Assembly: GCA_023150835.1 (NCBI GenBank)
Contig: JAKLKB010000031.1
Span: forward strand, 1-55,665
Direction: 5' to 3'
Length of the DNA stretch: 55,665 nt
DNA from: Myxococcota bacterium
GTDB lineage: Bacteria > Myxococcota_C > UBA6777
In this document: positions 8,928 to 17,689 of the stretch, piece after piece
Numbering within the stretch: position 1 is the first letter of the stretch
How the letters are laid out: each line of letters opens with the position of its first letter
Translations under genes and position numbers: made by a program
Notes under the pieces: generated by a model
Told to the model about the DNA's origin: nothing
What the model saw: only the letters and a program-made list of their open reading frames with translations
Databases searched by the model: none

Positions 8928-9197
8928 TGGGGCGCTGCCCCATACGCGTTAGGTTAAGGCGGAAATACCGGAGAGTCGAGGATGATCGCTCTTTCTTTTG
9001 TCGGCCCCCCCTCATTCCCCCCGGCCAACGGGGGGGAAGTTGGAGCAGGCAGCGTCTGCATTTCGTGCATACAGCGCACGTCATGAAAAAACAAAATCCC
9101 CGATGCTTCCGACTTTCGCTCCCTCCCCTGTTCACGGGGGAGGGCGGGGTGGGGGGCTTTCCTCCGCTTCACCTAACGCCTATGGGGCGCTGCCCCA
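8928..9197. mobile_element. 270-bp element with ~35-bp inverted-repeat ends
   Basis: The left arm 8928-8963 begins TGGGGCGCTGCCCCATA and continues CGCGTTAGGTTAAGGCGGA. The right arm 9163-9197 is its near-perfect inverse (TCCGCTTCACCTAACGCC then TATGGGGCGCTGCCCCA). The interior has two G/C-run palindromes (about 9003-9035 and 9118-9155) and no credible gene. The TGGGGC/GCCCCA ends are themselves palindromic. It is most likely a non-autonomous mobile element or a large intergenic palindrome; no target duplication was identified. Confidence 0.6.
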
Positions 9198-9487
9198 AAC
9201 CCCGCCATAGACTTTCGCCCCTTGACCCCGTATCGACGGTGGAAGTCTTGTGCTCGAAACGGCGACTCTGGCCTTTCGATACACCACGACCACGCCTTGT
9301 TTTCAAAACGCAGCCAGCCGCACACTTTTTCGCACGCCTTGTTCCCCAAAAGCCCGTGTTCGCGCCATGTCAAGCGGGATCGTCGTTGGTTTGAAAAAAC
9401 ATCCGATCGCTCCGCCAATACGGGGTCCATAGAGCCGCGCTAAGAAAGTGGGGTATGGGGTGAAACCCCACGAAAAATCCAACTATA
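9198..9487. other. Intergenic region between convergent genes
   Basis: No gene is supported here. TGACCCCGTAT near 9223 and ATACGGGGTCC near 9418 form another inverted pair about 190 bp apart. The GCGCGGCTC-type sequence next to the right arm recurs at 21042. At the 3' end of the helicase gene (9450-9473, read on the minus strand) is a GTGGGG...CCCCAC hairpin followed by TTTCTT, possibly a weak terminator. Confidence 0.4.
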
Positions 9488-11314
9488 TCAAGAAGACTTT
9501 TTCTTTTTTGGACGTTGTGAAGGTGTGGAAGGGGCGGAGGTGTGGGTGTTGGGGGGGCTTGATTTGGGGGCGTGGGTTTTGGAGGTTTGGGGATCGGCGG
9601 ATCGGCGGCCACCGTGAGGGGGGCTGCTGCGCGGGCCGCGAGGAGTGGCTTTGCGGGGAGCGGTGCGTGCGGTGCGGCCTTGATCGCTCGGTTTTCGGGC
9701 GCGAGAGAGGCCGCGATCACTTTCGCGGAGGTCATCTTTGGACAAGGATAAGTCGCGAGAGTCGAGGACATGAAGAGAATCGAGATGTTTTTGCAAGACA
9801 GCGCGCACCAATTCGAGCGCCTCTTCGGGGGGGATGGATTCGAGAAGTTTGTCGGTGATCCGTCGAACATTGCGATGCGCAGGGGTTTCAGCAAACTGCA
9901 TCAGCTCGGAGAGATGGCGTTGTGCGATGTTGGTGAGGATCTCGTGTTGCGAAGGCAGTTCGAGGTGCTTGAGGGGCAGTTCAAGGGCCTTCATGTGTGC
10001 GCGATAGCGATAAAAGGTTTGGGGTGTCACCAAGGTCCATGCGCGGCCATCTTCACCAGCGCGCCCAGTTCGACCGATGCGATGGGTGTAGCTTTCGAGA
10101 TCGGGAGGCACGTCGAAATTCAAGACCAGCGGCAGGGCTTGGATATCGATCCCACGGGCCGCGACGTTGGTAGCGACGAGGTACTGGAGACTGCTGCTGT
10201 GAAAGCGTTTGAGGGTATCTTCGCGGGCTTCTTGGCTGAGATCACCGCTGAGGGGGGCGGCATTAAAGCCGCGAGATTCGAGGGCGCTGGCGACTTCGCG
10301 ACATTCTTCGCGGGTGGCGCAAAACAGCATCGCTTGTTTTGGGGCATGAAAGAGCAACAGGTTGATCAAAGCGCCCAAGCGTTGGTCATTTTTGACGAGA
10401 AGGCAAGCATGTTCGATATTGGGGGGGGTGGCGTCTTCGGCGGAGAGATCGAGGCGTACGGGTTGACGCAACATCTTTTCGGTGACGCGGATCATCTGTT
10501 TGTCGATGGTGGCCGAAAAGAACAAGACTTGGATCTCGGTAGGAAGGGCATCTTTGACGACGTTTAATTCTTCTGCAAAGCCGATATCAAGCATCTGATC
10601 GACTTCATCCAACACAAAGCATTGGATCTGCTTGAGTTGCAGAGAATTTTGGCGGATCAGATCGGCGATCCGTCCCGGGGTTCCGACGACGATATCGACG
10701 CCATCGCGCAAAGTCTTTTTTTGGCGTGCGTACGAAGATCCACCGATAATCGAGAGGCAGCGCAAGCCAAGCGTTGCGAGAGTGGTCGAAAAGACGGCCT
10801 CGACTTGGTTGGCAAGTTCACGAGTGGGGGCCAAGACCAAAGCGCGGGGTTGTCCGTCACGAGAAGGGCCGCCGAGCTTCAAGCCGATGGGAAGGGCAAA
10901 AGCAAGCGTTTTGCCTGAGCCTGTTTGGGCTTGCACCAAGACATCACGCCCATCCATCGCGGGGCCGATGGCAGCCTTTTGAACGGGCGTGGGTGTGGTG
11001 ATGCCTTGTTCTTGAAGAACGCGCTGGATGGACGCAGGCAAAAAAGAAAAGTCTGTATAAGAAGGGACCGCTCCCTCTGTGGAGGTGCTTTGTTCTGGCT
11101 GCACTGCGGGAGAAGCCGAAGGATTCGGTTGGATCGCAAAAGAGGCCGAAGTCTTGGGTGGCGCGGCGACAGGGAGGGTCGCGGAGGCGTTGGATTCGAC
11201 AACGCGGGCAGTTTTTTTCGATGGCATGGGATCTTTCGTTGACACATTCTGAAGGGGTTGAGGAACCGAGAGGCGTACGGTTCTCTTTTCGGAAGAGAGA
11301 TCGATGGGGTTCAT
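9488..11314 (-). CDS. DEAD-box ATP-dependent RNA helicase
   Basis: The protein is 608 residues counted from ATG 11314; a TTG 18 bases upstream is possible. About 90 disordered Pro/Ala/Ser-rich residues precede the helicase core. Motifs in order are the Q motif (TPTPVQKAA), motif I AQTGSGKT, PTREL, TPGR, motif II DEVD (instead of DEAD), SAT, ARGID and HRIGRTGRAG. The C-terminal tail of about 115 residues is basic and Pro/Ser/Arg/Lys-rich, ending in a Lys run, as in RNA-binding tails of RhlE/DeaD relatives. It unwinds short RNA duplexes, probably in ribosome assembly or RNA decay. It is the only gene on this strand in its neighbourhood and has a leader of about 230 bases. It is clearly distinct from the second helicase at 44056-47028. 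Confidence 0.92.
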   Translation of the reverse strand: MNPIDLSSEKRTVRLSVPQPLQNVSTKDPMPSKKTARVVESNASATLPVAAPPKTSASFAIQPNPSASPAVQPEQSTSTEGAVPSYTDFSFLPASIQRVLQEQGITTPTPVQKAAIGPAMDGRDVLVQAQTGSGKTLAFALPIGLKLGGPSRDGQPRALVLAPTRELANQVEAVFSTTLATLGLRCLSIIGGSSYARQKKTLRDGVDIVVGTPGRIADLIRQNSLQLKQIQCFVLDEVDQMLDIGFAEELNVVKDALPTEIQVLFFSATIDKQMIRVTEKMLRQPVRLDLSAEDATPPNIEHACLLVKNDQRLGALINLLLFHAPKQAMLFCATREECREVASALESRGFNAAPLSGDLSQEAREDTLKRFHSSSLQYLVATNVAARGIDIQALPLVLNFDVPPDLESYTHRIGRTGRAGEDGRAWTLVTPQTFYRYRAHMKALELPLKHLELPSQHEILTNIAQRHLSELMQFAETPAHRNVRRITDKLLESIPPEEALELVRAVLQKHLDSLHVLDSRDLSLSKDDLRESDRGLSRARKPSDQGRTARTAPRKATPRGPRSSPPHGGRRSADPQTSKTHAPKSSPPNTHTSAPSTPSQRPKKKKSS

Positions 11315-11784
11315 GTTTTTTTCTCGTCCCAAACGGCGGGCGCGAAGCCCGAGACGAAGGGTTGTAGGAGTTGGTGCGAAAAAAGGACACGCGGACGATC
11401 AGCGATATCCTTTTTGGCAGATGGGCGGGAAGAAAAGCAGCGGATCAACAGCAGGTGGGTCAGACTGGGTGGATCGTGCTTGAGCAGATCGCACGGTATG
11501 GACGGCCATACACAACGAAAACACTCGGGAACTCGCCTAAACGACGCGCACCTTATACCAAAGGCTGGCATTTATGCAAGCCCAAAGGTGTATTCTTTTG
11601 ATCGATGAGTGGCATACACCAAAACTAGGCAGCAGGAACCCGAAGGTTTTTATTTGGAATCGAGGAATTATACGAAATCCACCCGTTGTGTTGCCGTAAA
11701 GATGTAGGGGCAGCCCCCCGTGGCTGCCCTAGAATAGGTCGTCTACGTACTATACCTTTGTGTACACATCACTCGGATATCGTA
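11315..11784. other. Intergenic region with promoter, leader and MITE copy
   Basis: No gene is supported. The stretch holds the presumed leader and promoter of DEAD-box gene 1 and, at 11670-11785, a copy of the palindromic element. Short open frames here lack ribosome sites and coding character. Confidence 0.6.
11552..11579 (-). promoter_or_regulatory. Candidate sigma70-type promoter of DEAD-box gene 1
   Basis: Read on the minus strand, TTGCAT (11574-11579) and TATAAG (11552-11557) are separated by 16 bases. If used, transcription starts near 11545 and leaves a leader of about 230 bases before the helicase start, reminiscent of long leaders on cold-shock helicase mRNAs. Promoter use is inferred from hexamers only. 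Confidence 0.45.
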
Positions 11785-11785
11785 T
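11670..11785 (-). mobile_element. Palindromic MITE-like element, copy 4
   Basis: The copy runs from ATACGAAATCC (11670) to GGATATCGTAT (11785), ends that are near-perfect inverse repeats. The core is GGGGCAGCCCCCCGTGGC, followed by a variable segment, TACACATCACTC and the right end. It overlaps the last base of the stop codon of the adjacent minus-strand gene, so the element again abuts a gene end. Confidence 0.78.
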
Positions 11786-12447
11786 TACATGGACGAGCGA
11801 AACAGCAAAGCGGGGGGAGCGGCATCACGGGGAGAGGAAGTGCGCAGATGCCCCCACGTCGGGGCGTTGGGAAGAGTTGGCAGATCGCGACGGACGTACT
11901 TGGGCTGGGGAGGGCGATGCACAAACATCCAGATCGCACCGACGAGAACGAGGCCGACGCCGACGCCCGTCACGATCCAACCCACTGTGCCGAGCGTGAT
12001 GGCCTCGTCTTCGGCCTGTTTTACAGCCGATGCGGAAACGTCGGAAAATCCGTTGTTTTTGATATCTTCGTTGGCTTCTTTGATCTTGCGGTCGCGGTCG
12101 GTCATGCGACCCGCAGAGAGGGAGAAACACACCAAACCACCGATCACAACAGCCGCGCCCACACCTTCAAGAACCCATGCCCCGACGGGCCACTGCCCTC
12201 CCGGGATCTCTTCGTCTTTGTTCTGCTTTGAATCGCCTTGGCTTTGGGCCAGTCGCAAACGTCGGACGATCTCGTGGCCTTGTGCCTCTTTGGAGCCGTT
12301 TGATCTTGCGGCTCGTTCTGCTCGTTCGGTTTGATGGCTGTAAGCCTTGTTGTTTCCGAGGGTTTGAGCGGTAGGCTTTGCCCATGCCTCCGACGAACAC
12401 CACGCGATCAACGCGATCATCCACCCAACGATCATTCTCTTTTGCAT
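11785..12447 (-). CDS. Hypothetical exported/membrane protein with two transmembrane helices
   Basis: The protein has 220 residues from ATG 12447 (GGAGAG about 7 bases upstream; ATG 12453 would add two residues). A signal peptide or N-terminal helix (IVGWMIALIAWCSSEAWA) precedes a charged, Gln/Lys-rich region of about 70 residues. Two hydrophobic segments rich in Gly/Val/Ala follow (VLEGVGAAVVIGGLVCFSL and WIVTGVGVGLVLVGAIWMF), separated by a 40-residue charged loop. This pair of Gly-rich helices near the C-terminus is common in uncharacterised myxobacterial envelope proteins. It follows the Cys-rich lipoprotein gene by about 60 bp on the same strand, suggesting one transcript. Function unknown. 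Confidence 0.7.
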   Translation of the reverse strand: MQKRMIVGWMIALIAWCSSEAWAKPTAQTLGNNKAYSHQTERAERAARSNGSKEAQGHEIVRRLRLAQSQGDSKQNKDEEIPGGQWPVGAWVLEGVGAAVVIGGLVCFSLSAGRMTDRDRKIKEANEDIKNNGFSDVSASAVKQAEDEAITLGTVGWIVTGVGVGLVLVGAIWMFVHRPPQPKYVRRDLPTLPNAPTWGHLRTSSPRDAAPPALLFRSSM

Positions 12448-12508
12448 CTGCATTCTCTCCGTCTCTACTCTAGGCTCTTGTGCTTTTGGATTTTTTCGGT
12501 GGCACGTT

Positions 12509-13141
12509 TCAGGGTTGAGGGGGTGCGCATTGTGGTGCGCAGATCGACATGGTTCCGAAGGTGCAGCACTGGGTGGTTTGTGGGCAGTCCGTGTTGGTCT
12601 TGCAAGGCGTACACAAACGAAGTGTTTGCCCACCAAACGGGAACGAGCCACACGTTTGGCCTGTGCAACAATCGCTGTCTTGAGTGCAAAAACCTTGTGC
12701 GGTGAGATTTCCCTTGCACTGTCCGACTTCTTGGATGGGTTCAGGCGTGGCTTCTTGGGTGGCTTCTGCGTTCGGTTCGGTAGGAGCGCCCTCTTGGGTG
12801 GTCTCGGTGGGTGCGACGTCTTGGGTGGTTTCAGTAGGTGTGCCTTCTTGGACAGTTTCAGCGTCCGCTGTTTTTTCTTGTGCAGCGGGTTCTTCGGGAG
12901 TGGTGGCTTCGGGCGTCGCTTCTTTTTCGGGGGTGGCTTCGACAGGCTTTCCACCGCAGATCCCATCTTGGCAAGCCAAACCATCCCAACAGTCCGCTGC
13001 TTTCGCGCAAGACAAGCCCTTCGAGCCGTTTAAGCCGCCATCCGTTTTTCCGTTCAGACTGGGTTCAACACACGCCCCACTCCACACGACTACCGCCCAC
13101 AACAACACCACCCAACCCATCCCATACCAAGGCTTGAACAT
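12509..13141 (-). CDS. Cys-rich lipoprotein with Pro/Thr/Glu-rich spacer
   Basis: The start is ATG 13141 with GAGGAG 8 bases upstream. The 210-residue protein has a lipoprotein signal ending WSGAC, the Cys being the lipidated residue. A short Cys cluster (SCAKAADCWDGLACQDGIC) is followed by about 75 residues of low-complexity Ala/Thr/Pro/Glu with TETTQ-type repeats. A second Cys-rich module near the C-terminus (CTQDSDCCTGQTC, CTPCKTNTDCPQTTQCC) contains roughly 12 cysteines. The architecture matches many secreted myxobacterial proteins in which disulfide knots sit on an extended stalk. It lies downstream of the kinase-FGE gene (375 bp gap) and upstream of a small membrane protein. Likely exposed on the envelope; the ligand is unknown. 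Confidence 0.8.
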   Translation of the reverse strand: MFKPWYGMGWVVLLWAVVVWSGACVEPSLNGKTDGGLNGSKGLSCAKAADCWDGLACQDGICGGKPVEATPEKEATPEATTPEEPAAQEKTADAETVQEGTPTETTQDVAPTETTQEGAPTEPNAEATQEATPEPIQEVGQCKGNLTAQGFCTQDSDCCTGQTCGSFPFGGQTLRLCTPCKTNTDCPQTTQCCTFGTMSICAPQCAPPQP

Positions 13142-13515
13142 CAAACAAACTCCTCACAACCGATGCGATCACGCGCTTTTTTTTGCTTTCGAACGAAGCA
13201 TCGACCGACACAAAGCACCGAAGATCATCCAAAAGTTCCACCCGACAAGCCATCCTTGGCCGATCAAGCGCCGCCTAACATAGCCACCTCCCCCAAAAGC
13301 ACAAGGGCAGCTTTGTGTGGCCCAACTCCTACCACGACACGATCTCCCCATCCCGTCGCACATTCAGCAAGTATCCCACCTGTGCAACACTCTCTTTGCG
13401 ATCTCGCAACTTGCCTTTTGTGGAGTGCGCCAAAGCCCGCAACGGGCGCAATTCGGCGCTTTCGGTGGGCGACCTGTGGGGGAGAGGATGGGCAAAAGCC
13501 CGAGATGGCGTCGTG
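13142..13515. other. Intergenic region
   Basis: No well-supported gene. A minus-strand frame (13329-13553) ends in a plausible-looking peptide (KLRDRKESVAQVGYLLN, then VRRDGEIVSW) but overlaps the kinase 3' end and has no ribosome site. It may be a remnant of a lost C-terminal exon-like fragment or chance. Confidence 0.35.
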
Positions 13516-16179
13516 TTAGGGCCTGCGCCATACGCAACGAAAGCCGATGGCATCGTTTTGTGTGTCAGGCGAAGCGTGGCGCAGCGAAAAAGTCGTGATC
13601 TCTTGGCTGAGATTTTTCCATGACCCCCCCGCGATGTAGCGGGTGGCGCAGGTCAAGGACGCGCTTTCGGCGCAGTCGCGCAACCACTCCCAGACGTTGC
13701 CAGCAAGATCATACACCCCCTGCGGGCTTCGGCCTTGTGCGCGATGGCTCGATCCGACAGGCTGCGCCCCGCTGCCACATCCTCGATAATGCGCGTATGC
13801 ACAAGAAGGCGTCGCCTCACCCCAAGGAAAGCGTTGCATCCCGTCACCACGCGCTGCACGCGCCCACTCGATCCGCGATGGCAAGCGCTTTCTGGCCCAA
13901 TTGCAATACAGATCTGCATCTGCCCAACTGACATGGATCATCGGGTGGTTTTCGGGAAAGCTTTTCGAGACAGGAGTGTTGCGGAAAAAGCCCGTGTAGA
14001 CTTCTTTGCATACTTTTTCTTGCATACATCTTCGATACTGCCGAACGGTCACTTCAAAGCGATCCAGCCAAAAGCCATGCACACGGCGCACGGTTCGCCC
14101 CCATTGAATGGGGCCTTCGGGGATATAGGCCATTGGAGCGATCGCGAGGACATATCGGGGTGGGCGAGGCGGAGAAACAGGGAGGGCGGGAGGGCGCGGA
14201 GGATCGGGGGCTTTGTGTGCCACCCGAACAAGCCGCCGCCGTCGTCCAAATCGGCGCTTGCGCGGAGATCGAGTGACGGGGTCGGTGGATTGTGCTTCTT
14301 CGACGGAAAGCTCGGGATGATCGGGTTCATGGAGATCGCCTGCGTCATCGTTTTGGGCGGAAGGTTCTTGATGTGCGATAGGTTCGGCAGAAGAGAGGGG
14401 CGCTTCGACGGAAGAAGCCGATGGATGGGCAGGCAAAGAAGGCACAGGCGATCCGGCGTTGGGGGTGGGAGTGGAAACTGCGACAGGAGCGGGCGTTGGT
14501 GTAGGAGAGGCTGATGTTGCGAGGGCTTTGGGATGCTTTGGCGTCGAAGTGGCGGCTTTCTTTTGTGTGCTGCTGTAAAGCAACGCCACAGCAAGCGCGA
14601 TCAAGGCGAGACTTGCGAACAACATCAGCAAGGCAGGCCACGGCAGGCGCTTGGCGGGGGGTTTGCGCACAGGAAAGGAGATCACATCAAGCTGGGTTTG
14701 TGTGGGGTGCGCAGAGGGCGAGATCGCGGCAGCAGCTTGTCGATAGGCATCTAGCGACGAAGGAGCAGCAGGATACCCCCCGATTTGGGTGGGTTCTTGG
14801 GAGAGTGGGATATCCTCTTGTTCGGCGCGCAAGGCTTCATCGACAGCGCGCTCCAAGGCAGCGTCTTCTTCGGCTTGTGCGCGCTGTTTTGCAGAAGCGT
14901 TGGTGTGCCTTGGCGGTGGGGCATCGGAAGCACGCGGAGAAGCGACACCGGTGTTGTTGACGGGCGAAGAGGGAGAAGTCGAGGCAAGCATCGAAAGATC
15001 GCCGAGCAGTCCGGGGCGCTGGATGGTGGGAGAATAGAGATCTTCTTCTTGTCCCAAAGCGATATCGCCGATGGGGCGGCCCTGTTTGTGGTGCGATTCG
15101 GAAGCGCCGTCAACTGGGGTAAATTGATGCCCGTCGGTGGGTGTGCCGATGGGAGTCGAAGGATACGAAACGCCTGCGGGGTTGGGCATTCCTCTGTTGG
15201 AGGAAGGAGGACGCGAAAGGGTATTTTCGGGATCGATCATGGGCGGGCGAGGAAGAGTGGCGTAGCTTTGGCGTTTGGTCGAGGCTTGGGTGGCGGCGTT
15301 GTTGTGGTTGAATTGTGCGAGGGCTTCGTCAGAAAGGGCTTGTTCGATAGCGCGTTGAAAGGAGAGGCAGTCTGCAAAGCGTTGGGTGGGGGACTTGGAG
15401 AGGCTGCGCAAGACGATCTCTTCGAGGGCGGGCGGAAGATGCAGACCGAGCGAAGAAGGCGGTGGGGGGGGCAAGTGGATGTGCTTTTGCAGCAGTTCAT
15501 AAGCTCCTTGGCGCGTGCCGGGCGGCTCAAAGGGAGTGAAGCCACAGATGGCTTCGTAGAGAGAGATGCCGACGCTGTAGATATCGGTTTGGGGATTGGG
15601 TTCTTGGCCTTGGATCTGTTCGGGGGCCATATAGCAAGGCGACCCCAAGACCACGCCCACATCGGTCAATCGGGAGTCTGCACGCGCCATCGCGATCCCA
15701 AAGTCTGCGATCTTGACGAGCAGATCATCACGCACCAAGAGATTCGCAGGCTTCATATCCCGATGCACCACACCTTCGCGGTGCGCGTACCCAAGCCCCG
15801 CCAATATCTGCGAAAAGATCTCACGCAATACCGCAAGTGAAAAACACGGACGTTGCGAGATCGTGCGCAAGATCGACCCCAGATCCCTGCCGGGAACATA
15901 CTCCATCACAATGAAGTAATCGCCGTCTTCTTGCAAAACAGTACGGATACCCACGATGTTTTGATGAACCAACCGCGACTGCGTGCGGGCTTCGCGCAAA
16001 AATCGCTCAGGATCGATCAAGACGCCTTTTTTTCGTTTTTTGAGGTACTTGATCGCCACAGGGACATGCAGCAACAGATCCATCCCACGAAAGACGACCG
16101 AGGGTCCGCCTTCTCCCAAAAAAGCCTCGATCTGATAGACATCCTTGAGGACGCGCCCGATCAGTTCTTCGTGGCTCAC
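13516..16179 (-). CDS. Membrane Ser/Thr protein kinase fused to a formylglycine-generating-enzyme-like domain
   Basis: The protein has 887 residues. The start is GTG 16179 with AAGGAGG about 7 bases upstream, overlapping the previous stop codon (GTGA). The Hanks-type kinase domain spans about residues 12-290: glycine loop GEGGPSVVF, VAIK lysine, catalytic HRDMKPANLL, DFG and APEQ. A disordered, Pro/Ser-rich juxtamembrane region follows, then one transmembrane helix (about 512-535). An extracytoplasmic Pro-rich stalk leads to an FGE-sulfatase (SUMF1) fold (about 680-887), with WLDRFEVTVRQYRRC, HPMIHVSWADADLYCNW and LAGNVWEW as family signatures. The GGSW motif is not followed by the CxxxxC active-site pair of genuine FGEs, so this domain probably binds a ligand instead of making formylglycine. 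The most likely role is a receptor kinase sensing something outside the cytoplasmic membrane. Confidence 0.93.
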   Translation of the reverse strand: MSHEELIGRVLKDVYQIEAFLGEGGPSVVFRGMDLLLHVPVAIKYLKKRKKGVLIDPERFLREARTQSRLVHQNIVGIRTVLQEDGDYFIVMEYVPGRDLGSILRTISQRPCFSLAVLREIFSQILAGLGYAHREGVVHRDMKPANLLVRDDLLVKIADFGIAMARADSRLTDVGVVLGSPCYMAPEQIQGQEPNPQTDIYSVGISLYEAICGFTPFEPPGTRQGAYELLQKHIHLPPPPPSSLGLHLPPALEEIVLRSLSKSPTQRFADCLSFQRAIEQALSDEALAQFNHNNAATQASTKRQSYATLPRPPMIDPENTLSRPPSSNRGMPNPAGVSYPSTPIGTPTDGHQFTPVDGASESHHKQGRPIGDIALGQEEDLYSPTIQRPGLLGDLSMLASTSPSSPVNNTGVASPRASDAPPPRHTNASAKQRAQAEEDAALERAVDEALRAEQEDIPLSQEPTQIGGYPAAPSSLDAYRQAAAAISPSAHPTQTQLDVISFPVRKPPAKRLPWPALLMLFASLALIALAVALLYSSTQKKAATSTPKHPKALATSASPTPTPAPVAVSTPTPNAGSPVPSLPAHPSASSVEAPLSSAEPIAHQEPSAQNDDAGDLHEPDHPELSVEEAQSTDPVTRSPRKRRFGRRRRLVRVAHKAPDPPRPPALPVSPPRPPRYVLAIAPMAYIPEGPIQWGRTVRRVHGFWLDRFEVTVRQYRRCMQEKVCKEVYTGFFRNTPVSKSFPENHPMIHVSWADADLYCNWARKRLPSRIEWARAARGDGMQRFPWGEATPSCAYAHYRGCGSGAQPVGSSHRAQGRSPQGVYDLAGNVWEWLRDCAESASLTCATRYIAGGSWKNLSQEITTFSLRHASPDTQNDAIGFRCVWRRP

Positions 16180-17432
16180 AACGCGCCTCCTTCTGTTGTG
16201 TGGCGTCCACGATGCCGCACCGACGCTTCTTCTGCTGTTGCGCAGCGTTCGCTTTCTCGTGCGAGTGCTTCTCGGGCCACCTCTTCCAACAGGCGCACAC
16301 CGAGATCAAAGGCTGCTTCGTCAAGCAAAAATCGCGAATTGTGGTGTGGGGCCGCTCCTGCGACAGAAGCGCCGCCCGCCCCTACAAAGAAAAAGCACCC
16401 CGGCACGATATCCAAAAAAGACGCGAAATCCTCACCCGCAAGCATCGGTCGTGTGCGCAAAGCGTCACGCTCCACCCAACGCAGCGCAACTTCCCGCACC
16501 AAGGCCGTTTCAGCTTCGTGATTCACGAGCGGCTGTTGCAGGCGAGAAAGGCGGATCTCTGCGCGACAACCCTGCGCAGCGACGCTGTGTGTCACCACTT
16601 CTTCTAACAAACGCGGGATCACTGCCCACGTCTCAGGTTCCAACGTGCGGATCGTCCCCACCAACCGAGCCGTACTCGGGATCACATTGAACGCATCGCC
16701 CGCTTGAAACTGCCCGATCGTCACAACCACAGGCGACATCGGATCGATCCGACGGCTAACCAAGGTCTGTAACTGCGTCACCAAATAAGCTCCCGCAACC
16801 AACGGATCCGCCGTATCATGCGGAGCCGCAGCGTGTCCTCCCCGACCATGTATCACGATCTCCAGATGATCGACCGAACCCATCGCAGGGCCTGTGGTCA
16901 CAGAAAGGCATCCCGTCGGCAAAAGCGACCAAAAGTGCAATCCATAGATCGCAAAAGGCCGTGTGTCGGCCAAAACGCCTTCCTTGATCATCTCGATCGC
17001 ACCACCCGCCCCTTCTTCTGCGGGTTGAAAGATCAGCCGAACTCTCCCATGCTTTGGGGGATCTGCGACCAGTCGACGCGCCACAGCCACCAATACCGAC
17101 GTGTGCGCATCGTGACCACACGCGTGCATTATCCCCTGATGCTTCGAGGCAAATTCTAACCCCGTTTCTTCTTGGATCGGCAGCGCGTCCATATCCGCTC
17201 GCAACGCCACCATCGGTCCAGACTCTCCGATATCTGCAACCACACCTGTTCGTGCAATACCTGTCCGTACCTTTAGCCCCAACGCTTGCAAGGCTTCTGC
17301 AACCACTCTTGCGGTGCGTTCTTCTTGCCACGAAAGCTCGGGATGAGCGTGAAGATCATGACGCATGGACAACAACAACGCTTGTTCTGCCTCGGGTAAT
17401 CGCCACCGTTCTGTCAACGCCGTCTCCTGCAT
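16176..17432 (-). CDS. M20D-family amidohydrolase/peptidase
   Basis: This 418-residue protein has the M20D signature: HPELSWQE near the N-terminus, ALRADMDALPIQE, the metal-binding HACGHDAH, QPAEEGAGG and GLHFW. A dimerisation domain with GRGGHAAAPH lies in the middle, and AGEDFASFL and a late APHHNSRF complete the set. Family members (hippurate hydrolase, IAA-amino acid hydrolase, N-acyl-L-amino acid amidohydrolase) remove acyl groups from amino acids using a two-metal centre in the cytosol. A CGGAG site lies about 8 bases before the ATG. Its stop codon overlaps the GTG of the kinase-FGE gene, indicating translational coupling. The substrate cannot be deduced. Confidence 0.92.
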   Translation of the reverse strand: MQETALTERWRLPEAEQALLLSMRHDLHAHPELSWQEERTARVVAEALQALGLKVRTGIARTGVVADIGESGPMVALRADMDALPIQEETGLEFASKHQGIMHACGHDAHTSVLVAVARRLVADPPKHGRVRLIFQPAEEGAGGAIEMIKEGVLADTRPFAIYGLHFWSLLPTGCLSVTTGPAMGSVDHLEIVIHGRGGHAAAPHDTADPLVAGAYLVTQLQTLVSRRIDPMSPVVVTIGQFQAGDAFNVIPSTARLVGTIRTLEPETWAVIPRLLEEVVTHSVAAQGCRAEIRLSRLQQPLVNHEAETALVREVALRWVERDALRTRPMLAGEDFASFLDIVPGCFFFVGAGGASVAGAAPHHNSRFLLDEAAFDLGVRLLEEVAREALARESERCATAEEASVRHRGRHTTEGGAL

Positions 17433-17689
17433 CTGTGCGCTCCGCCTGATCCTCTTGACTCAACCTTTGTGTTTCTTTGCGTCTACGCCTTGCTCAAAGA
17501 CTCTATCTTCACCAAATCTATAAAGCCGTAAAGACGCTTGTGTGGAAACGCGCTTTTGTTTTTCTCACAAGCGTGCTTAAATCCCCATCTAGCGGCATGG
17601 ATGCGCTTTCTCTTTGTGCCGTTGGATCAAAACAAAAGGTACCCTCACCACCCGCGCATCGTTGCCCCCGCGATGCCGATAGGTCGATC

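Noticed and set aside
9222-9443. Small plus-strand frames between the S9 peptidase and helicase genes
   Set aside because: No ribosome site and no recognisable features; the stretch is dominated by inverted repeats.
13329-13553. Minus-strand frame overlapping the kinase 3' end, encoding a peptide with GYLLNVRRDGEIV
   Set aside because: It overlaps a well-supported gene, has no ribosome site and its N-terminal half is of shadow-frame composition.
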